DNA from: Actinomycetes bacterium
GTDB taxonomy: Bacteria; Actinomycetota; Aquicultoria; CAJVYJ01; JAUVQD01
Assembly (NCBI GenBank): GCA_030598355.1
Contig: JAUVQD010000015.1
Coordinates: 1-12,422, forward strand
DNA: 12,422 nt
Reading direction: 5' to 3'
In this document: positions 1-8,085 of the stretch, one piece after another
Layout: every line of letters begins with the position of its first letter
Numbering within the stretch: the stretch's first letter is position 1
Made by a program: the position numbers and the translations under genes
Notes under the pieces: model-generated
Database searches by the model: none
Told to the model about the DNA's origin: nothing
Seen by the model: only the letters and a program-made list of their open reading frames with translations

Positions 1-1
1 T

Positions 2-1648
2 ATTCTATTCGTAGATGAAATGCATAATCTCGTCGGGGCCGGCGCCGCTGAGGGCGCGATTGACGCTGCCAGCATTTTAAAACCGGCTTTAGCTCGGGGA
101 GAGTTGCAGACGATTGGCGCGACGACGATCGATGAGTACAGGAAACATGTTGAGAAGGACGCCGCGCTCGAGCGACGCTTTCAGCAGATAAATGTAGGCG
201 AGCCATCTATAGATGAGACAATTGCTATCTTGAAGGGCTTGCGGGAGCGATATGAAGAGCATCACCAAGTGAGCATTAGTGACGATGCTCTTGTAGCTGC
301 CGCAAATCTTGCGGATAGGTACATCTCAGATCGTTTCTTACCTGACAAGGCAATTGATCTTATGGACGAGGCATCGTCCCGGGTTCGAATACAGACGACT
401 TCTACTCCTCCGTATTCCGGAGAAATAGAGGACAAAATGACAAACTTGCGTAAACAAAAGGAAGGCGCGATCAAGGGCCAGGAATTTGAGAAGGCGGCTG
501 AATATCGAGATCGCGAGCGAGAGTTTTTAGAAGAGATTCGCGAGTTGGAAGAGACCTGGAAGATAGCTCCAAAGGTCGATTTAAAGGTTACAGAGGAAGA
601 GATAGCTGAGATCGTTTCTACTTGGACAGGAATTCCCGTCACGCGTTTGACAGAGGAAGAAACCGCGAAGCTGCTGAAGATGGAAAGCAAGCTTCACGAA
701 CGAGTAGTCGGCCAGCACGAAGCGCTCAAGGCTGTTTCGAAAGCAATTAGGCGTACCCGTGCCGGGTTGAAAGATCCTAAAAGACCGGCTGGTTCATTTA
801 TTTTTCTTGGCCCATCCGGCGTTGGTAAGACAGAGACAGCCAAGGCTCTGGCCGAATATCTTTTTGGAGAGGACAGCGCTTTGATCCAGATCGACATGTC
901 TGAGTATATGGAAAAGCACACTGTATCCAGACTGATCGGGTCACCTCCCGGATACGTAGGCTATGAGGAAGGCGGCCAGCTGACTGAGGCTGTTCGCCGT
1001 CGGTCATATTGCGTGGTTTTGCTTGATGAGATCGAAAAGGCGCATCACGATGTTTTCAATATCCTTTTGCAAATACTAGAAGACGGCAGATTGACAGACG
1101 CTCAAGGTCGATCGGTAGATTTCAAAAACGTGATCTTGATTATGACCTCAAACTTGGGGGCCAGGTATATTCAGAAATCGACGCCTCTCGGATTTAGTAA
1201 AGGCGGCGACGAGGCTCTAAGTTACAAGGATATGAAAGAAAAAGTAACCAGTGAGCTAAAGCGGACGTTCAGGCCGGAGTTCTTAAATAGAATAGACGAT
1301 GTTATTGTCTTTCACGAACTCGCCCGAAATGAAATAAAAGATATCATAGGCATGATGATAAAGAGGCTGGGTGTTCAACTCGACGAGCAGAAACTATCAA
1401 TTGAATTAAGTGCAGCCGCTGAGGATGTTTTAGTTGATGAGGGCTATGAACCGTCATCAGGAGCACGCCCCTTAAGGCGCGCCATACAGCGATTGATAGA
1501 GGATCCATTGTCTGAGGCCCTTTTGCGAAAGCAGTTTAAGGCCGGAGACGTGATAAAGGTTGATGGTAAAGATGGAAGTTTGGTAATACAGGTGAAGAAG
1601 CGGAAGGAAGTTAAAGTACCAGCTCCCGTTGGCCAAAGTGAAGGATGA
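2..1648 (+). CDS. clpC: ClpC-type AAA+ chaperone/unfoldase, 3' part
   Basis: Partial gene; the frame is open from base 2, so the N-terminal repeat domain and first Walker A lie upstream. ClpC is a cytoplasmic Hsp100 unfoldase that feeds substrates to ClpP. The visible part starts at the first Walker B (LFVDE, 5-19), followed by the conserved [14 protein letters not shown] segment and the ERRFQ arginine-finger region. A UVR-type coiled motif (about 437-538) separates ClpC from ClpB and ClpA. The second AAA+ module has Walker A GPSGVGKT (809-832), the pore-loop GYVGYEEGG (950-976), Walker B VVLLDE (1013-1030) and sensor-2 GARPLRR (1460-1480). The stop TGA shares 4 bases (ATGA) with the radA start, implying coupled translation. 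In Bacillota, ctsR-mcsA-mcsB usually lie upstream; that region is outside this window. No frameshift or missing motif is seen in the visible part. Confidence 0.97.
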   Translation: MLFVDEMHNLVGAGAAEGAIDAASILKPALARGELQTIGATTIDEYRKHVEKDAALERRFQQINVGEPSIDETIAILKGLRERYEEHHQVSISDDALVAAANLADRYISDRFLPDKAIDLMDEASSRVRIQTTSTPPYSGEIEDKMTNLRKQKEGAIKGQEFEKAAEYRDREREFLEEIRELEETWKIAPKVDLKVTEEEIAEIVSTWTGIPVTRLTEEETAKLLKMESKLHERVVGQHEALKAVSKAIRRTRAGLKDPKRPAGSFIFLGPSGVGKTETAKALAEYLFGEDSALIQIDMSEYMEKHTVSRLIGSPPGYVGYEEGGQLTEAVRRRSYCVVLLDEIEKAHHDVFNILLQILEDGRLTDAQGRSVDFKNVILIMTSNLGARYIQKSTPLGFSKGGDEALSYKDMKEKVTSELKRTFRPEFLNRIDDVIVFHELARNEIKDIIGMMIKRLGVQLDEQKLSIELSAAAEDVLVDEGYEPSSGARPLRRAIQRLIEDPLSEALLRKQFKAGDVIKVDGKDGSLVIQVKKRKEVKVPAPVGQSEG

Positions 1649-3015
1649 GCAAGGCTGGCACAGTTTGGAGTTGCCAAGAGTGCGGATCAACAGCTCCAAA
1701 ATGGTTGGGTAGATGTCCGGATTGTCAGCAATTTAATACTTTTGTTGAAGAGAAAATCCATCGAGATGAAGATACAACGCCTCGATGGATTTTCTCTTCC
1801 AACGAGCCCCAGTCATTAGACGAGGTTGAAGCGTTGGCCGATGAGCGTTGGCCGACAAATATTGCCGAGTTCGATCGGGTTCTTGGTGGCGGAATCGTCC
1901 AGGGCTCACTTGTTTTAATAGGTGGTGAGCCGGGCGTTGGAAAGTCTACGTTATTGATGCAGGCGGCCGGTAGTTTGGTCGCCCAAGGGCGAAAAGTACT
2001 TATTGTCACCGGAGAAGAATCGGTCCAGCAGGTTAAATTGAGGGCTGATAGGCTAAACGTAAAATCCAAGAATCTTTTGGTTTTATCTGAAATCGCTACC
2101 GACCAAATACAGTTGGCGGTCGAAAAAACTAAACCGGATGTTCTAATTGTAGATTCCATTCAAACGCTTTACCATCCTGAGGTTGGTTCGGCGCCGGGGA
2201 GCGTATCGCAGGTCAGAGAATGCGCCGGACACTTAATGAGGTTGGGCAAGGGTTCCAATTTACCGATATTCATTGTCGGGCACGTGACAAAAGATGGCGC
2301 CATTGCCGGACCAAGACTTTTAGAGCATATGGTTGATACGGTGCTCTATTTCGATACCGAGGGTCAAGGTTCGTACAGGATCGTTCGGGCTGTGAAAAAC
2401 AGATTTGGCGCCTGCAATGAAATCGCGGTTTTCACCATGAAGACTGAAGGACTGGTCGGCGTTGATAATCCATCCTCCCTCTTTTTATCGGAGCGCTCAG
2501 AGGGGGTGCCGGGGTCGATCGTTGCGGCAACAATTGAAGGTACGAGGCCTTTCCTGGCGGAAGTGCAAGCCCTGGTGACTCCTAGTTACCTGGCTATGCC
2601 GCGCCGTCTAACGAGTGGTATTGAGCATAACCGGGCCATGATAACTTTGGCGGTTTTAGAGAGACGAGCAGGCTTGCGCTTAAATAAAGCAGATGTTTAT
2701 ATTAACGTAGCGGGCGGCGTTAAGACCAAGGAGCCGGCTTTAGATCTTCCTATTGCTTTGGCGCTGGCTTCAGCCGCAAAAGATCAGGTGATTGATCCTG
2801 GCGTTTGCGCTTTTGGAGAGATAGGCTTAGCTGGTGAGGTAAGATTTGTCTCAAATATTGACCAGCGGGTAGAGGAAGCGGCAAAGCTTGGATTTAAGAA
2901 GATTATCCTGCCTGACCAAAAGATCTCTCGGACGCCGAAAGACGTGCTCATAGTGCCAATAAAGACAGCACAGTTAGCGTTGGCGGAAATAGGGCTAGGA
3001 GATCAGGCTTTGTAG
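1645..3015 (+). CDS. radA: DNA repair protein RadA (Sms), RecA-like branch-migration ATPase
   Basis: 456 aa, typical full length. RadA/Sms is a hexameric DnaB/RecA-like ATPase that promotes branch migration in recombinational repair and transformation. Domains in order: N-terminal four-Cys zinc finger (C10, C13, C24, C27); variable linker (about 35-70); RecA-like core with Walker A GEPGVGKS (94-101) and Walker B VLIVDS (166-171); the family hallmark KNRFG (251-255); and a C-terminal Lon-protease-like domain (about 270-456). The ATG overlaps the clpC stop by 4 bases and puts the zinc finger at the usual distance from the N-terminus, so this start is well supported. The linker carries a perfect 19-bp inverted repeat (bases 1747-1799), which is unusual inside a gene; because it lies in a variable region it need not harm function. 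Confidence 0.97.
   Translation: MSKAGTVWSCQECGSTAPKWLGRCPDCQQFNTFVEEKIHRDEDTTPRWIFSSNEPQSLDEVEALADERWPTNIAEFDRVLGGGIVQGSLVLIGGEPGVGKSTLLMQAAGSLVAQGRKVLIVTGEESVQQVKLRADRLNVKSKNLLVLSEIATDQIQLAVEKTKPDVLIVDSIQTLYHPEVGSAPGSVSQVRECAGHLMRLGKGSNLPIFIVGHVTKDGAIAGPRLLEHMVDTVLYFDTEGQGSYRIVRAVKNRFGACNEIAVFTMKTEGLVGVDNPSSLFLSERSEGVPGSIVAATIEGTRPFLAEVQALVTPSYLAMPRRLTSGIEHNRAMITLAVLERRAGLRLNKADVYINVAGGVKTKEPALDLPIALALASAAKDQVIDPGVCAFGEIGLAGEVRFVSNIDQRVEEAAKLGFKKIILPDQKISRTPKDVLIVPIKTAQLALAEIGLGDQAL
1747..1799. repeat. Perfect 19-bp inverted repeat inside radA
   Basis: The left arm gaagagaaaatccatcgag (1747-1765) is the exact reverse complement of the right arm (1781-1799), with a 15-nt loop between. The 53-base unit lies in the linker codons after the RadA zinc finger. 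Because of the symmetry, both strands can encode EEKIHR and RWIFSS peptides. There is no U-run after the stem, so it does not look like an intrinsic terminator. It could be an in-frame palindromic insertion, a templated inverted duplication, or an mRNA structure. Confidence 0.9.
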
Positions 3016-3039
3016 CAGTAGCTTTACAAGGGGCCTGAT
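3002..3039 (+). other. Imperfect stem-loop across the radA stop codon
   Basis: ATCAGGC (3002-3008) pairs with GCCTGAT (3033-3039), and an inner TTGTA (3010-3014) pairs with TACAA (3025-3029), separated by an asymmetric internal loop. The stem spans the radA stop codon and the first part of the 77-base radA-disA gap. No T-run follows, so it is not a canonical terminator. It may be an mRNA processing or stability element, or chance. Confidence 0.4.
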
Positions 3040-3092
3040 AGTTAATAAGCTGTTGATGGCTAGTCAGATCAAATAATCCACTTGGTATTGTT

Positions 3093-4157
3093 ATGAAGAA
3101 GAAAGCAAGCAAATTCATAAATGTTTTGGAGAAAGTCGCCCCGGGGACAGCCCTGCGCTCAGGCATTGAGCAGATTCTGAGGGCTCGAACAGGCGCTTTG
3201 ATTGTTATGGGCGACGCCAAGAATGTTATGAGTATTGCAAACGGCGGGTTTGACCTAAACTGTGACGCCACACCGCATCGCCTCTATGAATTGGCAAAGA
3301 TGGATGGCGCGATCATCATAGATGACGACGGTCAACATATACTTTCGGCAAACGTTCACCTCGTACCCGACTCATCCCTGACGACTGCCGAGACTGGCAT
3401 TAGACACCGGACGGCAGAAAGGGTGGCCAGGGAGACAAAAGCGGTCGTGATTTCAATTTCTCAAAGGCGCGAGATCGTTTCCGTATATTTTGAAGGTTCG
3501 AAACATATTATTGAAGACATTCCAGTTGTTTTGGCAAAGGCCAATCAAGCCTTGCAGACGCTGGAAAAATATAAGATGCGACTCGATCAAGTTGCCGCTA
3601 ATTTAAGCGCGTTGGAATTTGAAGACCTTGTGGTGTTGGTTGACGTTGTCTCAACGATACAGCGCGGCGAAATGGTTGAGAGAATAGCGAAAGAGATCAC
3701 TCGCTATATTTCTGAGCTAGGCGTTGAGGGGCGCTTGCTGCGGATGCAAGCAGATGAGCTCATGGGTTCAGTAAGCGAAGACATATTGTTGGTCATCAGA
3801 GACTACTGTACAAACCTGAAAGCCGCCGAAAAAATAAAGAGAAAATTGGCGGAAATCAGCTCCGAAGACCTTCTTGATCTTATGACGATAGGGCGGCTTT
3901 TGGGGCACGATAGCTCCGCCGACATCTTAGACAGCACTGTGCATCCTCGTGGCTATCGCTTGCTAAAACAAATACCACGTTTGCCCATAAAAGTTGTGAA
4001 CAAAATTGTGGATCGTTTTGGTAGCTTAAAAGGTGTCGTGAACGCTTCAATTGATCACCTTGACGATGTTGACGGTGTCGGCTCCGTTAGAGCGCAAGCA
4101 ATTCAAGACGGGTTGAAAAGGTTGAAAGAATACAACCTCTTAGAGAGATACGCTTAA
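3093..4157 (+). CDS. disA: DNA integrity scanning protein DisA, diadenylate cyclase
   Basis: 354 aa, normal length. DisA condenses two ATP into c-di-AMP and scans DNA; branched DNA or Holliday junctions lower its activity. The N-terminal DAC domain (about 5-145) shows both active-site signatures, DGA (71-73) and RHRTAE (104-109). A helical spine (about 150-285) and a C-terminal helix-hairpin-helix DNA-binding domain (about 293-350, with GVG at 328-330) follow. The ATG at 3093 is the first start after an in-frame stop at 3054 and gives the family N-terminus (KVAPGTALRSGIEQILRART). No clear Shine-Dalgarno sequence precedes it (cttggtattgtt), so expression may rely on coupling or context. RadA, encoded just upstream, is a known functional partner of DisA in Bacillus. 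Confidence 0.96.
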   Translation: MKKKASKFINVLEKVAPGTALRSGIEQILRARTGALIVMGDAKNVMSIANGGFDLNCDATPHRLYELAKMDGAIIIDDDGQHILSANVHLVPDSSLTTAETGIRHRTAERVARETKAVVISISQRREIVSVYFEGSKHIIEDIPVVLAKANQALQTLEKYKMRLDQVAANLSALEFEDLVVLVDVVSTIQRGEMVERIAKEITRYISELGVEGRLLRMQADELMGSVSEDILLVIRDYCTNLKAAEKIKRKLAEISSEDLLDLMTIGRLLGHDSSADILDSTVHPRGYRLLKQIPRLPIKVVNKIVDRFGSLKGVVNASIDHLDDVDGVGSVRAQAIQDGLKRLKEYNLLERYA

Positions 4158-4332
4158 AGATTGTGCGGCTTTTTCAAGTTCATCGTTCATTTCGCGTTTG
4201 AGCGTAAAATCTGTTCATTTTAGCTAAATATTAATTATCGATTCTGCTAATACCTTTGGCTGCGTGTGCCGAAAGTAGTAGTATTGAAGAAGGAGGAGGT
4301 AATGAAGTAGTCTCGACTACATCATAACCGTA
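4158..4332 (+). promoter_or_regulatory. 175-base leader/spacer between disA and the PIN/TRAM gene
   Basis: This is the longest gap in the housekeeping run. Its first half is AT-rich (for example 4217-4240) and could hold a promoter, but no convincing -35/-10 pair with 16-18 spacing was found. The second half holds a short stem (4255-4260 with 4268-4273, one U-G pair), the strong SD plus two-codon ORF, and a small hairpin (4307-4320). No c-di-AMP riboswitch consensus, terminator or carD-like gene is seen. Confidence 0.5.
4290..4320 (+). promoter_or_regulatory. Strong Shine-Dalgarno plus two-codon mini-ORF (Met-Lys-stop) and hairpin
   Basis: AAGGAGG at 4290-4296, continuing as AGGAGGT to 4300, is the best anti-SD match noticed in the window. 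It sits 5 bases before ATG AAG TAG (4302-4310). The UAG lies in the left arm of a hairpin, GTAGT-ctcg-ACTAC (4307-4320). The true gene start at 4333 has no SD of its own. This layout fits a leader mini-ORF that loads ribosomes, which then reinitiate 22 bases downstream, or a spacer hairpin that brings the SD closer to the start. The layout is seen directly; the role is inferred. Confidence 0.5.
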
Positions 4333-5403
4333 ATGTTGATATTATTGACTCAGTTTATCTTAATCTTGGCGGGAGCGTTAGCGGGTTTTCAAGTGGCCGC
4401 GGAGTTTGGCTGGCCGAACCAAATTTTTAATAGAAACATCGCAATCATAACTTATATGACAATTGGTTCGGCGATTGGCTACGTTTTAGGCGGTATATCA
4501 GGCAGAAGGTTTTCCCGCTTTCTAACCAGGATTGAAGGTACTTTACAAGAAGTCCCCATAACAGAATTGATTTTAGGTACTGTCGGACTAGCCGTCGGCT
4601 TGGTTTTATCGTACCTGATAACATTGCCATTTTCCCTGATAGAAACGGTATCGGTTCGGCTGGCAGTGACGATTCCAGTTTATATCTTTTTGGCCTGGCT
4701 TGGCACAAGGCTTGGGTCTGTTCGCCGTGCTGAATTACGGAATGCTTTGAACTTGAATTTAACGAGCCCGGCTGTAAGCTCTACGTCGACGTCGGTCATA
4801 GGCGACAAGCTACTCGATACGAATATTATCATCGACGGCCGAATAATGGATATCGTGCGCACGGGTTTTCTTGAGGGCGAAATGATTGTTCCCCGTTTTG
4901 TTCTACATGAACTACAGACTATCGCAGACTCAGAAAGCTCTCTTAAGCGCGCGCGGGGGCGTCGAGGGCTAGAGATACTCAATTCACTGCAAATTGATTT
5001 CAACCTGAAAATGCGGATTGAAGAAACCGATTATCCGGAAATTGTCGGAGTGGATGCGAAATTGATCCAATTAGCAAAAGAGACCGGAGCCGCGATTATT
5101 ACAAATGATTACAATCTAAGCAAAGTTGCTCAATTTGAAGGCATAAAGATACTAAACTTAAACGACCTGGCAAACTCCGTAAAAGCAGTGGTTATGCCGG
5201 GTGAACTGCTGCTCACAAAAATAATTCGAGAAGGCAAAGAATCAGGGCAGGGAATCGGTTATTTGGAAGATGGCACCATGGTCGTTGTTGAGGGTGGACT
5301 TAGTCATATTGGTCAAACCCTCGATGTTGAAGTAACTAGCGTTCTCCAGACACCCTCGGGGCGCATGATATTCACAAAACTCAAAGCGCCGGCGAAGTTG
5401 TGA
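4333..5403 (+). CDS. Membrane-anchored PIN/TRAM domain protein (YacL family)
   Basis: 356 aa. Four hydrophobic segments at about 2-22, 36-56, 77-99 and 107-126 anchor the protein; a Ser/Thr-rich linker (about 142-156) leads to a cytoplasmic PIN domain (about 158-283) with the acidic set D162 (in LDTN), E193, D241 and D259 (in TNDY). A TRAM domain, a presumed RNA-binding OB fold, fills about 286-352 (GIGYLEDGTMVVVEGG). Family members are putative RNases whose substrate is not settled. Upstream, frame TGA at 4303 leaves ATG 4333 (or TTG 4336) as the only starts, and neither has a local SD; the strong SD is 33 bases upstream. Position between disA and ispD matches yacL in Bacillus. The end overlaps ispD by 4 bases (GTGA). 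Confidence 0.9.
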   Translation: MLILLTQFILILAGALAGFQVAAEFGWPNQIFNRNIAIITYMTIGSAIGYVLGGISGRRFSRFLTRIEGTLQEVPITELILGTVGLAVGLVLSYLITLPFSLIETVSVRLAVTIPVYIFLAWLGTRLGSVRRAELRNALNLNLTSPAVSSTSTSVIGDKLLDTNIIIDGRIMDIVRTGFLEGEMIVPRFVLHELQTIADSESSLKRARGRRGLEILNSLQIDFNLKMRIEETDYPEIVGVDAKLIQLAKETGAAIITNDYNLSKVAQFEGIKILNLNDLANSVKAVVMPGELLLTKIIREGKESGQGIGYLEDGTMVVVEGGLSHIGQTLDVEVTSVLQTPSGRMIFTKLKAPAKL

Positions 5404-6092
5404 AAGTTGGCCTAATAGTTGCGGCCGGCCACAGCGAACGGTTTGAGGGTGGAAAGAAGCAATTCGCGTTATTGGCTGGAAAGCCCCTGTTGAGTTATTC
5501 TTTGCGCGCTTTCAACAAAGCTAAGTTCGTCGATCACATTCTCCTGGTTGTTGCAGAGTCGGACATCGAGCGGGCGCGAAAAGATATTGTAGAGCCGCTG
5601 GGAATTTCAAAGAGTCTTTCGATAGTTCCGGGTGGTGAAAGCCGGCAACTATCGGTCGCAGCCGGGCTCAAAGCCTGCCCCGAAGATACGGAATATGTCT
5701 GGGTTCACGATGGTGCTCGTCCCTTAACAGAAGCCGCCCAGATAGATTCAATGTTTGACAACCTGAATGAATATGATGGGCTGATCTTAGCTTCTTCCGT
5801 TATTGACACGGTTAAACGTATTGAGGACGACACTATTCGGGAGACCGTTTCGCGCGAGGCGCTTTGGTTGGCACAAACTCCGCAGCTTTTTCACTATTCT
5901 GTTTTAGTTGAGGCTCACCGGAGCGCTCGCGACAAAAACTTGTCTGCGACAGATGACGCGGCCCTCGTAGAAGCTCTTGGAAAGCGCGTTGCTATTCTTG
6001 CCAATAGCCAAGATAATCAAAAAGTGACGACTACAAAAGATATGGCTCTGGTTGAGCGCTTAATAGAAGAGCGCTCAAACGAGATTCTTTAA
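5400..6092 (+). CDS. ispD: 2-C-methyl-D-erythritol 4-phosphate cytidylyltransferase
   Basis: 230 aa, full length. IspD transfers CMP from CTP to MEP, the third step of the non-mevalonate (MEP) isoprenoid pathway in the cytosol. Visible motifs: N-terminal nucleotide-binding loop GLIVAAGHSERF with K20 following (R14 and K20 match the catalytic Arg/Lys of the family), VHDGARPL (D104), DTVK (136-139), SREALWLAQTPQ (R152) and NQKVT (K209). The start is GTG at 5400, overlapping the PIN/TRAM stop as GTGA, so translation is probably coupled. The next pathway gene in the window, ispF, is 24 bases away. The last codons form a 9-bp hairpin (6052-6078). Nothing suggests a truncated or bifunctional IspDF fusion; the two enzymes are separate here. 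Confidence 0.96.
   Translation: MKVGLIVAAGHSERFEGGKKQFALLAGKPLLSYSLRAFNKAKFVDHILLVVAESDIERARKDIVEPLGISKSLSIVPGGESRQLSVAAGLKACPEDTEYVWVHDGARPLTEAAQIDSMFDNLNEYDGLILASSVIDTVKRIEDDTIRETVSREALWLAQTPQLFHYSVLVEAHRSARDKNLSATDDAALVEALGKRVAILANSQDNQKVTTTKDMALVERLIEERSNEIL
6052..6078 (+). other. 9-bp perfect hairpin at the 3' end of ispD
   Basis: TTGAGCGCT (6052-6060) and AGCGCTCAA (6070-6078) are exact reverse complements around a 9-nt loop. It falls in the last ispD codons, just upstream of the ispF ribosome-binding site. The following bases (aacgagattcttt) do not form the immediate U-run of a terminator. It may affect mRNA processing or ispD/ispF balance, or be chance from Glu/Arg-rich codons. Confidence 0.4.
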
Positions 6093-6116
6093 GGTACGAC
6101 TAGACGAGGTGTTAGG

Positions 6117-6602
6117 TTGGCTCATAAAATCGGTTTGGGTTTTGATGCGCATAAGCTGTCCTTGGGCAGGCCATTGGTATTAGGGGGCGTCGAAATACCT
6201 TTCTCGCACGGTCTAGAGGGGCACTCTGACGCCGATGTGCTTTGCCACGCTATCATTGACGCTCTCTTGGGGGCTACTGCTTTAAGCGATATTGGTGCGC
6301 ATTTTCCCGATAGCGACCCGAAATACAAGGGGATATCAAGTCTGATGCTTTTGGCAAGAACCGCAGACATTATTAAAAACGAAGGATATTCGGTAGTAAA
6401 TCTAGATACGGTTGTCTTGACCGAGGAGCCAAAGTTGGCGCCATGGCGCGACAAGATGCGCGAAAATATCTCGAACACACTCGACATCGATATCAAACAA
6501 GTCAGTGTTAAGGCGACAACGGCCGAGGGCATGGGTTTCACCGGACGGGGAGAAGGCATCTCGGCCCAAGCCATTGTTCTAATTGAGAAAGAGGGAATAT
6601 AA
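6117..6602 (+). CDS. ispF: 2-C-methyl-D-erythritol 2,4-cyclodiphosphate synthase
   Basis: 161 aa, full length. IspF is a trimeric zinc enzyme that cyclises CDP-ME 2-phosphate to MEcPP, releasing CMP. Metal ligands D10 and H12 are in GFDAHKL and H44 is in DADVLCHAIIDAL; the substrate loop HSDAD (36-40), DIGAHFPDSD (58-67) and the C-terminal signature KATTAEGMGFTGRGEG (132-147) are all present. The start is TTG at 6117, supported by GAGGTG upstream (6106-6111) and by the N-terminal HKIGLGFDAH matching the family start. The stop TAA (6600-6602) abuts the gltX start with no spacer. It follows ispD as in most Gram-positive clusters. Confidence 0.96.
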   Translation: MAHKIGLGFDAHKLSLGRPLVLGGVEIPFSHGLEGHSDADVLCHAIIDALLGATALSDIGAHFPDSDPKYKGISSLMLLARTADIIKNEGYSVVNLDTVVLTEEPKLAPWRDKMRENISNTLDIDIKQVSVKATTAEGMGFTGRGEGISAQAIVLIEKEGI

Positions 6603-8063
6603 TTGACCGACGAAATACGTGTTCGTTTTGCACCCAGCCCTACGGGCCACTTTCATATTGGCACTGCTCGAACCGCCCTTTTCAATTGGCTCTTTGCCCG
6701 CAACATGGGTGGAGTTTTTGTCCTCCGTATTGAAGATACAGATAACGAGCGATCTACTCTCGAGTTCGAAAAATCTATCACAGAGGACCTGGCTTGGCTT
6801 GGTCTGGCGTGGGACGAAGGCCCCGACATCGGCGGTCCGGTTGGACCTTATCGCCAAAGTGAAAGAATGGAAGCCGGCGTTTATAAAAAATTGGCGACCG
6901 ATCTCTTAACGACAGGTCACGCCTATGAGTGTTTTTGCACGACCGAGGAACTTGGGGGTGAGCGCAAAAAAACTCTCGCCGAAGGCGGTGTCTCGCAGTA
7001 CAGTGGCAGGTGCCGAAACTTATCATCGGATGAACGTGCTCAGTTTATTGCTGAGGGGCGAAAACCTTCAATCAGGTTTGCCGTGCCGGAAAAGCGGCGG
7101 CTAGCTTTTAAGGATGTAATACGAGGCCGCATTGATTTTGAGGCCGAAGCATTCGGAGATTTCATAATTGTTAGGCAAAATGGAGTTCCGACATATAACT
7201 TCGCGGTCGTTGTTGACGATTCCCAAATGGGAATCACCCACGTGCTTAGAGGGGAAGATCATCTTTCAAATACGGCCAAACAACTGATGATCTTCGAGGC
7301 TCTAAAATTTGAGCCGCCGATTTTCGGTCATCTTTCTATGATTTTAGGACCCGACAAAGCCAAGCTTAGCAAGAGACATGGGGCCGCGTCGATAATTGAC
7401 TACCGGCGTCAAGGTTTTATTCCTGAGGCAACCATAAATTATTTGTCTTTGCTAGGCTGGACCCCGGCGAGCGGGCAGGAGATACTTGACGTCGCTTCAT
7501 TAGCCGCGGAATTTGATCTCGGTCGCATTTCAAAAAGCCCGGCAATTTTTGATATTGACCGGCTCAAGTGGTTTAACGGTCAGTACATCAGAAAGCTCGA
7601 TAGAGTGACTCTTACCAACCTTGTAGTGCCGTATCTCGTTGAATCGGGTTTTGTTAAGCCTGAGGATACTGCAGACCAGTTCAATCGTCTGACCAGGATT
7701 GTAGAGGCTTCCCAGACCAGCCTAGAGGTTCTAGCGGACATCAAGGAGTGTGCTAAGATCTTCGGCGAGATAAAATTTACTGCAGATGTGACCAAGAGGC
7801 TGGCCGAAGAGCGCGCTCAAAAGGTCATAAAAGTTTTCATTTCGTTTATGACTGAAGCGGAAACCGTAAACAAAGATGAAGCCAAGGACCTGATTAGAGC
7901 GGCGGCGAATAAGTTAAAAGAAGACGGTTTTAAGGGCAAAGAGATATTTCAAACGACAAGACTGGCCTTGACCGGCACGCTTTCGGGTCCGGAACTTTTC
8001 TATATCATATTCGGGTTGGGTCCAAAAGAGACAAAACGAAAGCTTGAGAATTGCGTATCCTGA
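6603..8063 (+). CDS. gltX: Glutamyl-tRNA synthetase (class I)
   Basis: 486 aa, typical length. GluRS charges tRNA-Glu; whether it also charges tRNA-Gln (non-discriminating, needing GatCAB) cannot be told from this window. The Rossmann core has FAPSPTGHFHIGTARTAL with the HIGH-type motif HIGT (18-21). A zinc-knuckle pattern follows, with C110, C112, Y133 and C137 (the CFC...YSGRC arrangement), then LRGEDHLSNTAKQ, and the KMSKS-type loop KLSKRHG (254-260). The C-terminal anticodon-binding helical part occupies about 315-480. The start is TTG at 6603, immediately after the ispF stop (TAATTG), with AGAGGG in the end of ispF as the SD. In Bacillus, cysE comes next; here cysS follows directly after 22 bases. 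Confidence 0.97.
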   Translation: MTDEIRVRFAPSPTGHFHIGTARTALFNWLFARNMGGVFVLRIEDTDNERSTLEFEKSITEDLAWLGLAWDEGPDIGGPVGPYRQSERMEAGVYKKLATDLLTTGHAYECFCTTEELGGERKKTLAEGGVSQYSGRCRNLSSDERAQFIAEGRKPSIRFAVPEKRRLAFKDVIRGRIDFEAEAFGDFIIVRQNGVPTYNFAVVVDDSQMGITHVLRGEDHLSNTAKQLMIFEALKFEPPIFGHLSMILGPDKAKLSKRHGAASIIDYRRQGFIPEATINYLSLLGWTPASGQEILDVASLAAEFDLGRISKSPAIFDIDRLKWFNGQYIRKLDRVTLTNLVVPYLVESGFVKPEDTADQFNRLTRIVEASQTSLEVLADIKECAKIFGEIKFTADVTKRLAEERAQKVIKVFISFMTEAETVNKDEAKDLIRAAANKLKEDGFKGKEIFQTTRLALTGTLSGPELFYIIFGLGPKETKRKLENCVS

Positions 8064-8085
8064 ACATAAGGAAGTCGTTAGCGGA

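Noticed and set aside
4158..4332. Possible c-di-AMP (ydaO-type) riboswitch after disA
   Set aside because: The spacer lacks the long multi-helix layout and conserved blocks I would expect, and no expression platform is clear.
4302..4430. Read-through of the UAG in the mini-ORF to give a 43-codon product
   Set aside because: The resulting peptide resembles nothing I know and runs out of frame through the PIN/TRAM membrane segments; stop recoding has no support here.
6122..6574. Long antisense open frame opposite ispF, and similar ones opposite clpC, radA, gltX and rlmB
   Set aside because: They mirror strongly conserved sense genes, show no known motifs, and arise from codon composition.
8044..8085. 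Upstream TTG start for cysS overlapping gltX
   Set aside because: The extra 14 residues are not typical of CysRS; ATG 8086 has an SD and the family N-terminus.
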